Assembly (NCBI RefSeq): GCF_002954775.1 | Contig: NZ_PJME01000017.1 | Coordinates: forward strand, 111,549-175,548 | Reading direction: 5' to 3' | Length of the DNA: 64,000 nt | From: Streptomyces geranii | GTDB lineage: Bacteria > Actinomycetota > Actinomycetes > Streptomycetales > Streptomycetaceae | Shown here: positions 47,893 to 56,813 of the stretch, in pieces | Position numbering within the stretch: the first letter of the stretch is position 1 | Layout: the number at the start of each line of letters is the position of its first letter | The notes under the pieces: model-generated | What the model was told of the DNA's origin: nothing | Databases searched by the model: none | Seen by the model: the letters and a program-made list of their open reading frames with translations, nothing else | Program-made: the position numbers and the translations under genes

Positions 47893-48696
47893 GTGCTGAC
47901 TGTGACCAGTGTGAATGTGAACGGGCTCCGTGCCGCCGCGAAGAAGGGCTTCGTGGAGTGGCTCGGCGAGACCTCCGCCGACGTGCTGTGCCTTCAGGAG
48001 GTGCGCGCCGAGCCTCAGCAGTTGCCCGAGGAGGTTCGTGCGCCTGAAGGCTGGTACGTCACGCACGCGCCCGCCGCTGCCAAGGGGCGTGCCGGGGTCT
48101 CCCTCTACAGCCGCCGCGAGCCCGACCGTGTCCAGGTCGGGTTCGGCTCCGCCGAGTTCGACGGGAGTGGGCGGTACGTCGAGGCCGACCTGCCCGGTGT
48201 CACCGTCGCCAGTCTGTATCTGCCCTCGGGCGAGGTCGGTACCGAGCGGCAGGACGAGAAGGTCCGTTTCATGGACGAGTTTCTCGGCTATCTGAGGGAC
48301 CTGCGTGCTCGGGCCGCCGCCGACGGGCGTGAGGTCGTCGTCTGCGGTGACTGGAACATCGCCCACCAGCCCGCCGACCTCAAGAACTGGCGTGCCAACC
48401 AGAAGAACTCCGGGTTCCTGCCGGAGGAGCGGGAGTGGCTCGGGCGGGTGCTCGATGAGGGGGACGGCGGGTTCGTGGATGTGGTGCGGGCGCTGCATCC
48501 GGAGGTTGAGGGGCCGTACTCCTGGTGGTCCTATCGGGGGCGGGCCTTCGACAACGACTCCGGGTGGCGGATCGACTATCAGATCGCCTCTCCCGGGCTC
48601 GCCGCCAAGGCCGTCAAGGGGTACGTCGAGCGCGCGGCCACCCATGCCGAGCGCTGGTCCGACCATGCGCCCGTCACCGTCGTCTACGAACTCTGA
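47893..48696 (+). CDS. xthA: Exodeoxyribonuclease III (AP endonuclease)
   Basis: The 267-residue protein belongs to the ExoIII/APE1 family: VTSVNVNGLRAAAKKGFVEW, DVLCLQEVRAEPQQLP (metal-binding Glu), GVSLYSRREPD, VCGDWNIAHQPADLKNW (DxN) and the terminal WSDHAPVTV with catalytic Asp-His. It repairs abasic sites and 3'-blocked ends. GTG 47893 is chosen: a TATCGT -10 (47881-47886) lies six bases upstream, giving a leaderless mRNA, and the fold begins here. Confidence 0.94.
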   Translation: MLTVTSVNVNGLRAAAKKGFVEWLGETSADVLCLQEVRAEPQQLPEEVRAPEGWYVTHAPAAAKGRAGVSLYSRREPDRVQVGFGSAEFDGSGRYVEADLPGVTVASLYLPSGEVGTERQDEKVRFMDEFLGYLRDLRARAAADGREVVVCGDWNIAHQPADLKNWRANQKNSGFLPEEREWLGRVLDEGDGGFVDVVRALHPEVEGPYSWWSYRGRAFDNDSGWRIDYQIASPGLAAKAVKGYVERAATHAERWSDHAPVTVVYEL

Positions 48697-48711
48697 CCCG
48701 GCTGCTGGTCC

Positions 48712-49371
48712 TCAGGGGTTCTGGCGCAGTCTGCGGTCCAGGGCCAGGGACAGTTCCGCCTCCATCACCCGGCGGGCCAGCGGGCGCAGCAGGGTGGGGT
48801 CCGCGTCCGGGGTGTGGGTGCGGAGCATGTCCGTGAAGATCTCGGCCAGGGCGTCCGCGTGGTCGCGGACCCGTTTGCCCGCCGCCAGGACCGCCGACAG
48901 CGGGATGCCCTCCTGGACCAGCGCCGACGACGCCTCCAGGAGGCTGCGGCTGATGTGGACGATCTGGTCGCCGTCGGTGCCCAGGTAGCCGAGGTCCATC
49001 GAGGCCGCGAGGTTCTCGGGGGTGGCCTCCGGGCCGAAGCGGTCGGCCAGGTCCTCGGGGGTCAGGCGGATCGGGGTCTCCTCGGTGGGGTCGCCGAGGC
49101 CCAGCAGGTCGGCCACGTCGCGGCCGTGGTCGAAGGCCTCGGCCAGTTCCGCGATGCCGTTGAGGGTGTGGCCGCGTTCCAGCAGCGCCGAGATCGTGCG
49201 CAGCCGGGCCAGGTGGTGGTCGTCGTACCAGGCGATACGGCCCTCGCGGCGCGGTGGCGGGATCAGTTTGCGTTCGCGGTAGAAGCGCAGGGTGCGGACG
49301 GTGATGCCGGCCAGCCCGGCCAGCTCCTCCATCCGGTACTCGTGCTCTGCGGTGTTCTCTGCGTCTGCCAC
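48712..49371 (-). CDS. MerR-family transcriptional regulator
   Basis: The 219-residue protein starts at GTG 49371. The MerR winged helix reads YRMEELAGLAGITVRTLRFY, then RERKLIPPPRREGRIAWYDD and HHLARLRTISALLERGHTLN. The C-terminal helical part lacks metal-binding cysteines, so an organic ligand is likely. It is divergent from a monooxygenase-hydrolase-SDR operon with a perfect palindrome in the 128-bp gap. It ends 15 bp from the convergent xthA stop. Confidence 0.92.
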   Translation of the reverse strand: MADAENTAEHEYRMEELAGLAGITVRTLRFYRERKLIPPPRREGRIAWYDDHHLARLRTISALLERGHTLNGIAELAEAFDHGRDVADLLGLGDPTEETPIRLTPEDLADRFGPEATPENLAASMDLGYLGTDGDQIVHISRSLLEASSALVQEGIPLSAVLAAGKRVRDHADALAEIFTDMLRTHTPDADPTLLRPLARRVMEAELSLALDRRLRQNP

Positions 49372-49455
49372 TTCGGCACCTTAAGGCGTACCGGCGGTAA
49401 CTTTCCCTCTCCCGGCCCCTACCGGTCAGTACGAAGCTGCTCTACTCTCCCCATT

Positions 49456-49475
49456 GCGCCAGTGTTCACTGGCGC
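49456..49475. promoter_or_regulatory. Perfect palindrome before the monooxygenase operon
   Basis: GCGCCAGTG and CACTGGCGC are perfect 9-bp arms around TT. The site is 24 bases upstream of the monooxygenase ATG, where a MerR-type dimer could act in the promoter. Confidence 0.75.
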
Positions 49476-49499
49476 GGTCGCGCAGGGAAGGGCATCGGC

Positions 49500-51056
49500 A
49501 TGGCCGAAGAGGAAGCCGAACGGAAAGCTGAACGCGAAGCCGGACACGAGCATGTGCGGGTGGCGGTGATCGGGTCCGGGTTCGGTGGGCTCGGGGCCGC
49601 CGTGCGGCTGCGCCGGGAGGGGATCACCGACTTCGTCGTGCTGGAGCGCGCCGGCAGCGTCGGCGGGACCTGGCGCGACAACAGCTATCCGGGGTGCGCC
49701 TGTGACGTGCCCTCCCACCTCTACTCCTTCTCCTTCGCGCCCAACCCCGACTGGCCGCGCGCCTTCTCGGGGCAGGAGCACATCCGCGCCTATCTGGAGC
49801 ACGTCACCGACGTCTTCGGGCTGCGGCCCCATCTCCGCCTCAACTCCGAGGTGAAGAACATGACTTGGGACGCGGCGCGGCTGGTGTGGGTGGTCGAGAC
49901 GAGCAGTGGGACTCTCCTCGCCGATCTCGTCGTCTCCGCCACCGGGCCCCTCTCCGATCCCAAGGTGCCGGACATCCCGGGGCTCGACACCTTCCCCGGC
50001 AAGGTCTTCCACTCCGCCCGCTGGGACCACGACTACGACCTGCGCGGCAAGCGCGTCGCCGTCGTCGGGACCGGCGCCTCCGCCATCCAGATCGTGCCCG
50101 CCATCCAGCCCGACGTCTCCCGCCTCACCCTCTTCCAGCGCACCCCGCCCTGGGTGATGCCCCGCGTCGACCGGGCCATCGGCGGCGCCGAGCGCGCCGT
50201 GCACCGGGCGCTGCCCTTCACCACCCGGCTGCGGCGCGGACTCCTTTGGGGCATGCGGGAGTTGCAGGTCCAGGCGTTCACCAAGCACCCGGGTGAGCTG
50301 GGTCTGGTGGAGGCGCTGGCCAAGCGCAACATGAGCCGCTCCGTCAAGGACCCGGCCCTGCGCGCCAAGTTGACCCCCGACTACCGCATCGGCTGCAAGC
50401 GCATCCTGCTGTCGAGTGCCTACTATCCGGCGCTCACCCAGCCCAACGTGGACGTGGTGGCAAGCGGGTTGAGCGAAGTGCGCGGGTCCACCGTCGTCGG
50501 CGCCGACGGGAGCACGGCCGAGGTCGACGCCATCGTCTTCGGTACGGGGTTCCATGTCACCGACATGCCCATCGCCGACCGGGTCGTCGGCGCCGACGGG
50601 CGTACGCTCGCCGAGGCCTGGGCGGACAGCGGGATGCGGGCGCTGCGCGGGGCCTCGGCCGCCGGCTTCCCCAACTGGATGACGATCATCGGGCCCAACA
50701 CCGGCCTCGGGAACTCCTCCATGATCCTGATGATCGAGTCCCAGCTCAACTATCTCGCCGACTACGTACGGCAGTTGGACGTGCTCGGGGGGCGGGTCGC
50801 CCTCGACGCGCGGGCCGCCGCCGTCGACGCCTGGAACGAGCGGGTGCAGGAGCGGATGCTGCGTACCGTGTGGAACACGGGTGGGTGCAGTAGTTGGTAT
50901 CTGGACGCGGAGGGGCGCAACACCACCGTCTGGCCCGGTACGACCTCCGAGTTCCGGCGGGCCACCCGGCGCGTGGATCTCGCCGAGTACGAGGTGCTGC
51001 GGGCGGCGACCGTTGGCAGTGGCGACGCCAACTCCCCTGTGGAGGTGGGCGCGTGA
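49500..51056 (+). CDS. Flavin monooxygenase, Baeyer-Villiger type
   Basis: The 518-residue protein has an FAD-binding GSGFGGLG (25-32), the NADP-binding VVGTGASAIQ (188-197) and, between them, the Baeyer-Villiger fingerprint FPGKVFHSARWD (F165, H171, W175, D176) matching FxGxxxHxxxWD. SVGGTWRDNSYPGCACDVPS is also typical. It inserts oxygen into ketones to give esters or lactones. The stop overlaps the hydrolase start (GTGA). The three-gene order FMO-hydrolase-SDR resembles the first genes of the mycobacterial mymA operon. Confidence 0.93.
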   Translation: MAEEEAERKAEREAGHEHVRVAVIGSGFGGLGAAVRLRREGITDFVVLERAGSVGGTWRDNSYPGCACDVPSHLYSFSFAPNPDWPRAFSGQEHIRAYLEHVTDVFGLRPHLRLNSEVKNMTWDAARLVWVVETSSGTLLADLVVSATGPLSDPKVPDIPGLDTFPGKVFHSARWDHDYDLRGKRVAVVGTGASAIQIVPAIQPDVSRLTLFQRTPPWVMPRVDRAIGGAERAVHRALPFTTRLRRGLLWGMRELQVQAFTKHPGELGLVEALAKRNMSRSVKDPALRAKLTPDYRIGCKRILLSSAYYPALTQPNVDVVASGLSEVRGSTVVGADGSTAEVDAIVFGTGFHVTDMPIADRVVGADGRTLAEAWADSGMRALRGASAAGFPNWMTIIGPNTGLGNSSMILMIESQLNYLADYVRQLDVLGGRVALDARAAAVDAWNERVQERMLRTVWNTGGCSSWYLDAEGRNTTVWPGTTSEFRRATRRVDLAEYEVLRAATVGSGDANSPVEVGA

Positions 51057-52006
51057 GCCGGTTGATGTCCGTCGCCGAGGGGCCCTACACCCCGCCCGTC
51101 CCCGTCCGCGAACTCACCGCCGTCTCCGCCGACGGGGCCCGGCTGCACGTCGAGGTGCACGGCGTCGACGACGGGCCCGTGGTCGTCCTCTCGCACGGCT
51201 GGACCTGCTCCACCGCCTTCTGGGCCGCGCAGATCCGCGAACTCGCCCCCGATCACCGGGTGGTGGCCTACGACCAGCGCGGACACGGACGCAGTCCCGC
51301 GAGCCGCGTCCACAGCACCGACGTACTCGCCGACGACCTGGAGGCCGTACTCGCGGCGACCCTCGCGCCCGGCGAGAAGGCCGTGGTTGCCGGGCACTCC
51401 ATGGGCGGGATGACCGTACTGGCCGCGTCCGCGCGGCCGGGGTTCCGGGAGCACGCGGCGGCCGTACTGCTGTGCAGCACAGGGAGTTCGCGGCTGGTCG
51501 CCGAGGCGCTGGTCGTGCCGATGCGGGCCGGGCGGCTGCGGACCTGGCTCACGCGGGTCGGGCTCAGTTCGCGTGCGCCGCTCGGGCCGGTCACGCCCGT
51601 GTCCCGGCGCATCCTCAAGTACGCGACCATGGGCCCCGGTTCGTCGGCCGCCATGGTGGAGGCGTGCGCCCGGATCGTGCACGCCTGTCCGCGCAAGGTG
51701 CGGTACTCGTGGGCGCGGGTGCTGGACGGGGTCCAACTCGACTCCAACATAGGGGAGTTGACCGTACCGGCCGCCGTTGTCGTCGGTACGGCCGACCGGA
51801 TGACCCCGCCCGTGCACGCGCGCGCCCTGGCCGCCGCGCTGCCCGACTGCCACGGTGTGACCGAGCTGGCCGGGCTCGGGCACATGACTCCGGTCGAGGC
51901 GCCGGCTGCCGTGACCGGCGTCATTCGTGAACTCGTCGTGGCTTACGGCCGGTTGGGGCCACAGGAGTCGTCGCAGGGCGACGTACGTATCGAGGAGGGC
52001 GCATGA
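51053..52006 (+). CDS. Alpha/beta-hydrolase
   Basis: The 317-residue product begins at GTG 51053, overlapping the monooxygenase stop and preceded by GGAGG. It shows the alpha/beta-hydrolase pattern: VVVLSHGWTCSTAFW (oxyanion region), VVAYDQRGHGRSPAS, the nucleophile elbow VAGHSMGGMTVLA, an acid in VVVGTADRMTPP and the catalytic His in LAGLGHMTPVEAP. In this operon it could cleave the ester made by the monooxygenase. It is coupled to the SDR gene by an ATGA overlap. Confidence 0.92.
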   Translation: MSRLMSVAEGPYTPPVPVRELTAVSADGARLHVEVHGVDDGPVVVLSHGWTCSTAFWAAQIRELAPDHRVVAYDQRGHGRSPASRVHSTDVLADDLEAVLAATLAPGEKAVVAGHSMGGMTVLAASARPGFREHAAAVLLCSTGSSRLVAEALVVPMRAGRLRTWLTRVGLSSRAPLGPVTPVSRRILKYATMGPGSSAAMVEACARIVHACPRKVRYSWARVLDGVQLDSNIGELTVPAAVVVGTADRMTPPVHARALAAALPDCHGVTELAGLGHMTPVEAPAAVTGVIRELVVAYGRLGPQESSQGDVRIEEGA

Positions 52007-52881
52007 GCAAGGTCAGTCTGGACGGACAGGTCGCTGTCGTCACCGGGGCCGCGCGCGGGGTCGGGGAGCTGCTCGCGCGCAAGCTCTCCGCGCGCGGGGC
52101 CAAGGTCGCGCTGGTCGGTCTTGAGGCCGACGCCCTCAAACAGGTCTCGGAACGGCTGCACACCGAGAGCCAGGCCTGGTACGCCGACGTCACCGACCAC
52201 GAGGCGATGTCCCGGGTCGCGGCCGAGGTCAAGGAACGGTTCGGGAAGGTCGACATCGTCGTCGCCAACGCGGGGGTCGCGAGCGGCGGGCCCTTCGTCG
52301 ACTCCGATCCGGAGTCCTGGCGGCGGGTCATCGAGGTCAATCTGATCGGGTCCGCCGTCACCGCGCGGGCGTTCCTGCCGGTGTTGATGGAGAGCCGGGG
52401 GTATCTGCTGCAGATCGCCTCGCTGGCCGCGATCACTCCCGCGCCGATGATGACCGCCTACTGCGCGTCCAAGTCCGGTGTCGAGGCGTACGCGCACTGT
52501 CTGCGCGCCGAGGTCGGGTACAAGGGTGTCGGGGTGGGCGTCGCGTATCTGTCCTGGACCGACACCGACATGGTCCGCGGGGCCGACCAGGACGACGTCA
52601 TGCGGGAGTTGAGGCAGAAGTTGCCGTGGCCGGCCGGCAAGACGTATCCGCTGGGGCCTGCCGTCGACCGGCTCGTCGCCGGGATCGAGCGGAGGTCCAG
52701 CCATGTGTACGGGCAGTGGTGGCTGCGCGGGATGCAGGGGGTACGGGGGTATCTGCCGGGGATCATCGGGGCGGTGGGGGCGCGGGAGGTCGGGCGGTTC
52801 TCGGGGCGGTTGCAGGGGATGCGGACGGGGTTGGTCGGGGCGGGTGGGGCTGCTGATGAGGAGGCTCGGGGGCGGGGGTAG
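52003..52881 (+). CDS. Short-chain dehydrogenase/reductase
   Basis: The 292-residue SDR has TGAARGVG (14-21), VVANAGVASGG, a catalytic Ser in LLQIASLAAITPAPM and the YxxxK motif in TAYCASKSGVEAYAH. The C-terminal 60 residues are Gly/Arg-rich. It would oxidise a secondary alcohol to the ketone used by the monooxygenase, or process a product. It is the last gene of the coupled trio. It differs from the SDRs at 2.4-4 kb. Confidence 0.92.
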   Translation: MSKVSLDGQVAVVTGAARGVGELLARKLSARGAKVALVGLEADALKQVSERLHTESQAWYADVTDHEAMSRVAAEVKERFGKVDIVVANAGVASGGPFVDSDPESWRRVIEVNLIGSAVTARAFLPVLMESRGYLLQIASLAAITPAPMMTAYCASKSGVEAYAHCLRAEVGYKGVGVGVAYLSWTDTDMVRGADQDDVMRELRQKLPWPAGKTYPLGPAVDRLVAGIERRSSHVYGQWWLRGMQGVRGYLPGIIGAVGAREVGRFSGRLQGMRTGLVGAGGAADEEARGRG

Positions 52882-52987
52882 GTCGCGATCAGTGACCGAC
52901 CGTGACTGATCGAAATGCGTGCTTTGTGTTGGCGTGTGAGTCTGGTCGAGCCCCGATCCCCTCACCCACTTACGGGAGTGAACTCAC

Positions 52988-53203
52988 ATGGGCATGAAGG
53001 ACGAGATGCAGGAGAAGGCCCGGCAGGCCAAGGAGAAGATGGAGCAGGCCCGGGAGTCGGGTCAGCGCCGGGAGGGCCAGCAGGGTCGGCAGGACCGCCA
53101 GGGCCAGCAGGAGTCTCCGGAGCGCGGGCGTCCGCGGGACGAGGAGACGGAGCGGGCGGTGCGGGAGGAAGAGGATCGGTTGAATCAGGACTACGACATC
53201 TAG
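52988..53203 (+). CDS. Small highly charged, Gln/Glu/Arg-rich protein
   Basis: The 71-residue product is almost entirely polar: MGMKDEMQEKARQAKEKMEQ, then a QxGRQDRQGQQE segment and DEETERAVREEEDRLNQDYD-I. It should be helical at its ends and disordered in the centre, resembling small stress or hydrophilin-like proteins. A GGGAGTG site lies before ATG 52988. It has its own strong intrinsic terminator, which suggests independent and possibly abundant expression. No family assignment is made. Confidence 0.75.
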   Translation: MGMKDEMQEKARQAKEKMEQARESGQRREGQQGRQDRQGQQESPERGRPRDEETERAVREEEDRLNQDYDI

Positions 53204-53227
53204 TCCTGGGGTCAGCTGATTTGCGTG

Positions 53228-53268
53228 GGGTGCCCTCTGTTTTTGAGGGCACCCTGCGTTTTTGTTTT
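53228..53268 (+). terminator. Classical intrinsic terminator with T-run
   Basis: GGGTGCCCTC (53228-53237) pairs with GAGGGCACCC (53245-53254), followed by TGCGTTTTTGTTTT. A clear T-tract is unusual in this GC-rich genome. Confidence 0.92.
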
Positions 53269-53295
53269 GAGGTGCGTTGTCGGGTGCGGGTGTGT

Positions 53296-53325
53296 GGGGG
53301 CTTGTCGCGCAGTTCCCCGCGCCCC
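53296..53325. repeat. Streptomyces-type dispersed palindromic repeat
   Basis: GCTTGTCGCGCAGTTCCCCG followed by CGCCCC just before the tricorn stop resembles an intergenic repeat I remember as widespread in Streptomyces genomes. Only one copy is seen in this window. Confidence 0.5.
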
Positions 53326-56300
53326 TTAGGTATGCCTGCGTGGAGGGAGTTTTGGGCGTGAGCGGTTGGGGACCTCGTCGTATGTCGGTGGGGTGGCCGC
53401 TGGTTTTGTGTTCAGGAGGGTCAGGGCCAGTTTGATCGCCTCGTCCATTTCGACGTGGTGGCCCTCCGCCCAGTCCAGGGGGGTGCGGAGGATCTCCAAG
53501 TCGGGGGCCACGCCCTGGTTTTCGACTGTCCAGCCGTAGGTGTCGAACCAGGCCGCGTTCATCGGGACCGTGATCACCGTGCCGTCGCCCAGGCGGTGGC
53601 GGCCGGTCATGCCCACCACTCCGCCCCAGGTCCGCTGGCCCACCACCGGGCCCAGGTCCAGGAGTTTGAACGCCGCCGTGATCATGTCGCCGTCCGACGA
53701 AGTCGCCTCGTCGGCCAGGGCGACTACCGGTCCCCTGGGCGCGTTTGAGGCGTACGACACCGGCTGGGCGTTGCGGGTCAGGTCCCAGCCCAGGATCGTG
53801 CGGGTCAGTTTCTCCACCACCAGCTCGCTGATGTGGCCGCCCGCGTTGCCGCGTACGTCGACGATCAGGGCCGGTCTCGACACCTCCATGCGCAGGTCGC
53901 GGTTGAACTGGGCCCAGCCTGAGCCGCCCATGTCGGGGATGTGCAGATAGCCGCAGCGGCCTCCGCTCAACTCCCGTACGACTTCGCGGCGTTTGGCCAC
54001 CCAGTCCTGGTAGCGGAGGGGCCGTTCGTCGATCAGGGGGACCACCGCCACCCGTCTGGCCCTTCCCCCGCCCTGGGAGCCCTCCGGCGGCGTGAACGTC
54101 AGCTCAACCGTCGTACCGCCCGCCCCCGCCAGCAACGGGAACGGGCCCGTCACCGGGTCCACCGGGCGGCCGTCCACATGCGTGAGCAGTGCGCCCTCGC
54201 GGATGCCCGAACCGGCCAGCGGGGAACGGGCCTTGGAGTCCGAGGAGTCGCCGGGGAGGATGCGGTCCAGCAGCCAACCGGCCTCCCTGCGGACGAAGTT
54301 GGCGCCCAGCAGGCCCTGTCTGCGCTGGTAGTGGGGTGGGCCCTCGTTGCGGCGGGCCGCGGTGACGTATGCGTGGGAGGTGCCCAGTTCGCCCAGGACC
54401 TCGCGGAGTAGATCCGCGAACTCGTCGGGGGAGGCGACCCGTTCGACCAGTGGGCGGTACTGCTCCAGCACGCCGTCCCAGTCGATGCCGCACATCCCTG
54501 GTTCCCAGAAGTAGGCGCGGATCAGGCGGCCCGCCTCCTCGTACGACTGGCGCCACTCGGCCGGGGGATCTACCTCGTGCAGGACTCGGCGCAGGTCGAT
54601 CCAGACCGTCGTATCGCCGTCGCCCGGGTCGGTGGAAGGGACGGCCCGTAGCTCGTCGTCGTCCACCACCACCAGGCGGGTCGCGTCGCCGCTCATCGCG
54701 AACCAGTCGAGGTGGTCGACGAGTTCGGACTTTTTCGCCTTGCTGATGTTGAAGTATTCGAGGGTCGGCCGACCGCTCGTGTCCGCCGGGTTCGCGAACG
54801 TCTCGCCCAGCGCGCCCGAGATCGGCCAGCGCAGCCAGACCAGTCCGCCGCCCGCGACCGGGTGCAGTGCCGAGTACTTGGAGGCGGTGACCGGGAAGGG
54901 GGTCACCCGGCTCTCCAGACCTTCGACCTCGACCGTCACCGTGCCGTCCCCGCCCTCCTCCTCCGGGTCCAGGCCGCCTGCGGCCGGGCGGCCGTCCGGG
55001 GAGAGCGCGAAGGGGGACGGGGTCGCGGAGGAGAGCGGGACCAGGTACGGGCGGCAGCCGAGCGGGAAGGAGAGGTCGCCCGTGTGGACGTCGTACACCG
55101 GGTCGAAGCCCCGCCAGGAGAGGAAGGCCAGGTAGCGGCCGTCGCGGGTGAACACCGGGTTCTCGTCCTCGAAGCGGCCGTTCGTCACGTCCACGATCAG
55201 GCGGTCCTCTCCTCCCTTCGGGGAAATACGGGCCATCTTGATCTGGCGGAGCGAGCGGCCGATGCCCGGGTGCGACCAGGTCAGCCAGGCGCCGTCCGGG
55301 GAGAAAGCCAGGTCGGTGACCGGCCCGTTGAGGGAGCAGATCAGCTCCGTCGCATCCCCGTTCGAGTCCTCTGTCGCGTCGAGCAGCAGGAGGCGGCCGT
55401 CGTGGGCGGCCACGGCGAGGCGTTCGCCCGCCGGGTCGGACACCAGTTCCAGGACCCGGCCCAGGGCGGCCGACGCCAGCCGCCTCGGCTCGCGCTCGCC
55501 GCTCGCCCTCGGGAGGTAGGCGATCTCGATCGCGTCCTCGCCCTCGGCGTCGGTGACGTACGCGACCTGGCCGCCCGAGCCGAGCATCTCGGGGAGGCGG
55601 ACCCGTACGCCGGGGGTGTCGGTGATCGTCCGGGCCGGGCCGTCGCGGTGGGTCAGCCAGTACAGGCTGCCGCGTACGACGACGGCGCTCGCGCGGCCCG
55701 TCTCGTCGACCGAGATGCCGTCCACGTGCTGCGCCGCCGGCACCTGGTACGTACGTCTGCCCGCGCGCGGACCGCCGAGCCGGACGTCGAGGCGGCGGGG
55801 GAGGGAGTCGGCGGCGAGGTCGTCGACGATCCACAGGTCGCCCGCGCACTGGTAGACGACGCGGGTGCCGTCGCTCGCGGCGTGGCGGGCGTAGAAGGCG
55901 TCGTGGTCGGTGTGGCGGCGCAGGTCGGAGCCGTCGTACGCGCAGGAGTAGAGGTTGCCGACGCCCTCGTGGTCGGAGAGGAAGGCGATGCGGTCGGCGA
56001 CGAACATGGGGGAGTGGAGGTGGCCGTCGAGGTCGGGGAGGAGGCGTTCGCCGTGCAGCCAGAGGCGGCCGGTGGCGCCGCCCCGGTAGCGCTTCCAGGC
56101 GGCCGGTTCGTGGGGTGGGGTGCCGGTGAGTAGGAGGGTCTTGCGCTCGCCGGCGATGTCCGCGACCTGGATGTCGGAGACCGGGCCCCAGGGGAGCCGG
56201 CCGCCGGGGCCGCCGTCCGCCGGGACGCTGTACGCCCAGGTGAAGTACGAGAAGGGCTGGCCGTGGGAGGCGACGGCGAGGATGTCGCCGTCGGGGGACC

Positions 56301-56622
56301 AGCCGCAGACCTGGGTGTCGGCGCTGCCCCAGTAGGTGAGGCGCTGGGCGGGGCCGCCGTCGACCGGCGCGTGGTGGATCTCGGGCACGAGGCTGCGCCA
56401 GCTCGTGTACGCGATGTGCCGGCCGTCCGGCGAGAAGCGTGGGTGTCCGACCTTCGTACGGTCGACGGTGAGCCGCCAGGCGCGGCCGGGGCCGTCGAGG
56501 GGGGCGAGCCAGAGGTCGTCCTCGGCTACGAAGGACAGCAGGTCGCCGCTGAGGTGGGGGAGGCGCAGATAGCTCACCTCCCCATGCTTTTCCGGGAACG
56601 GGGCAGCAGCAACTTCGGACAC
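53326..56622 (-). CDS. Tricorn protease homologue (S41)
   Basis: The 1098-residue protein starts at GTG 56622. An N-terminal beta-propeller region has repeated FSPDG blades (HPRFSPDGRHIAYTSW, CGWSPDGDILAVASHG, LAFSPDGAWLTWSHPG, FTRDGRYLAFLSW). A PDZ-like segment (REGALLTHVDGRPVDPVTGP) and the S41 protease core follow: GYLHIPDMGGSGWAQFNRDL, ALIVDVRGNAGGHISELVVE and the catalytic Ser in ADEATSSDGDMITAAF. Tricorn degrades oligopeptides released by other proteases. It faces a divergent TetR gene. Total length is normal for Streptomyces tricorn. Confidence 0.94.
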   Translation of the reverse strand: MSEVAAAPFPEKHGEVSYLRLPHLSGDLLSFVAEDDLWLAPLDGPGRAWRLTVDRTKVGHPRFSPDGRHIAYTSWRSLVPEIHHAPVDGGPAQRLTYWGSADTQVCGWSPDGDILAVASHGQPFSYFTWAYSVPADGGPGGRLPWGPVSDIQVADIAGERKTLLLTGTPPHEPAAWKRYRGGATGRLWLHGERLLPDLDGHLHSPMFVADRIAFLSDHEGVGNLYSCAYDGSDLRRHTDHDAFYARHAASDGTRVVYQCAGDLWIVDDLAADSLPRRLDVRLGGPRAGRRTYQVPAAQHVDGISVDETGRASAVVVRGSLYWLTHRDGPARTITDTPGVRVRLPEMLGSGGQVAYVTDAEGEDAIEIAYLPRASGEREPRRLASAALGRVLELVSDPAGERLAVAAHDGRLLLLDATEDSNGDATELICSLNGPVTDLAFSPDGAWLTWSHPGIGRSLRQIKMARISPKGGEDRLIVDVTNGRFEDENPVFTRDGRYLAFLSWRGFDPVYDVHTGDLSFPLGCRPYLVPLSSATPSPFALSPDGRPAAGGLDPEEEGGDGTVTVEVEGLESRVTPFPVTASKYSALHPVAGGGLVWLRWPISGALGETFANPADTSGRPTLEYFNISKAKKSELVDHLDWFAMSGDATRLVVVDDDELRAVPSTDPGDGDTTVWIDLRRVLHEVDPPAEWRQSYEEAGRLIRAYFWEPGMCGIDWDGVLEQYRPLVERVASPDEFADLLREVLGELGTSHAYVTAARRNEGPPHYQRRQGLLGANFVRREAGWLLDRILPGDSSDSKARSPLAGSGIREGALLTHVDGRPVDPVTGPFPLLAGAGGTTVELTFTPPEGSQGGGRARRVAVVPLIDERPLRYQDWVAKRREVVRELSGGRCGYLHIPDMGGSGWAQFNRDLRMEVSRPALIVDVRGNAGGHISELVVEKLTRTILGWDLTRNAQPVSYASNAPRGPVVALADEATSSDGDMITAAFKLLDLGPVVGQRTWGGVVGMTGRHRLGDGTVITVPMNAAWFDTYGWTVENQGVAPDLEILRTPLDWAEGHHVEMDEAIKLALTLLNTKPAATPPTYDEVPNRSRPKLPPRRHT

Positions 56623-56631
56623 GCGGCATCT

Positions 56632-56671
56632 TCGGACGCCCGGGGACTCGGACGCCCGGGGACTCGGACGC
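56632..56671. repeat. 16-bp tandem repeat upstream of tricorn
   Basis: GGACGCCCGGGGACTC occurs twice in direct tandem with a third partial copy (GGACGCGTGG) just upstream of the tricorn GTG, in its leader or promoter region. Confidence 0.85.
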
Positions 56672-56708
56672 GTGGCGATCCGTGAGCCAGGACACGTCCC
56701 GCAGACGT

Positions 56709-56723
56709 ACGAAACGGTTTCGT
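56709..56723. promoter_or_regulatory. TetR operator O1
   Basis: ACGAAACGGTTTCGT is a perfect palindrome (7-bp arms around G). It lies in the divergent region between tricorn and the TetR gene, next to a TATGTT -10-like sequence near 56741. Confidence 0.75.
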
Positions 56724-56768
56724 TTCTCTCGTTCTCAGGGTATGTTCATTGACGTACGGCGAAGCTGT

Positions 56769-56783
56769 ACGAAACGGTGTCGT
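56769..56783. promoter_or_regulatory. TetR operator O2
   Basis: ACGAAACGGTGTCGT matches O1 with one change and lies exactly 60 bp downstream, 31 bases before the TetR ATG. Both copies are preceded by GT. Confidence 0.72.
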
Positions 56784-56813
56784 CCGATACTGGAAACCGG
56801 AAGGGTGAGTGGC

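Noticed and set aside
54104..56695. Long minus-strand frame overlapping the tricorn gene
   Set aside because: Same strand, other frame; Arg/Pro-rich without motifs, whereas the 53326-56622 frame shows FSPDG repeats and an S41 core.
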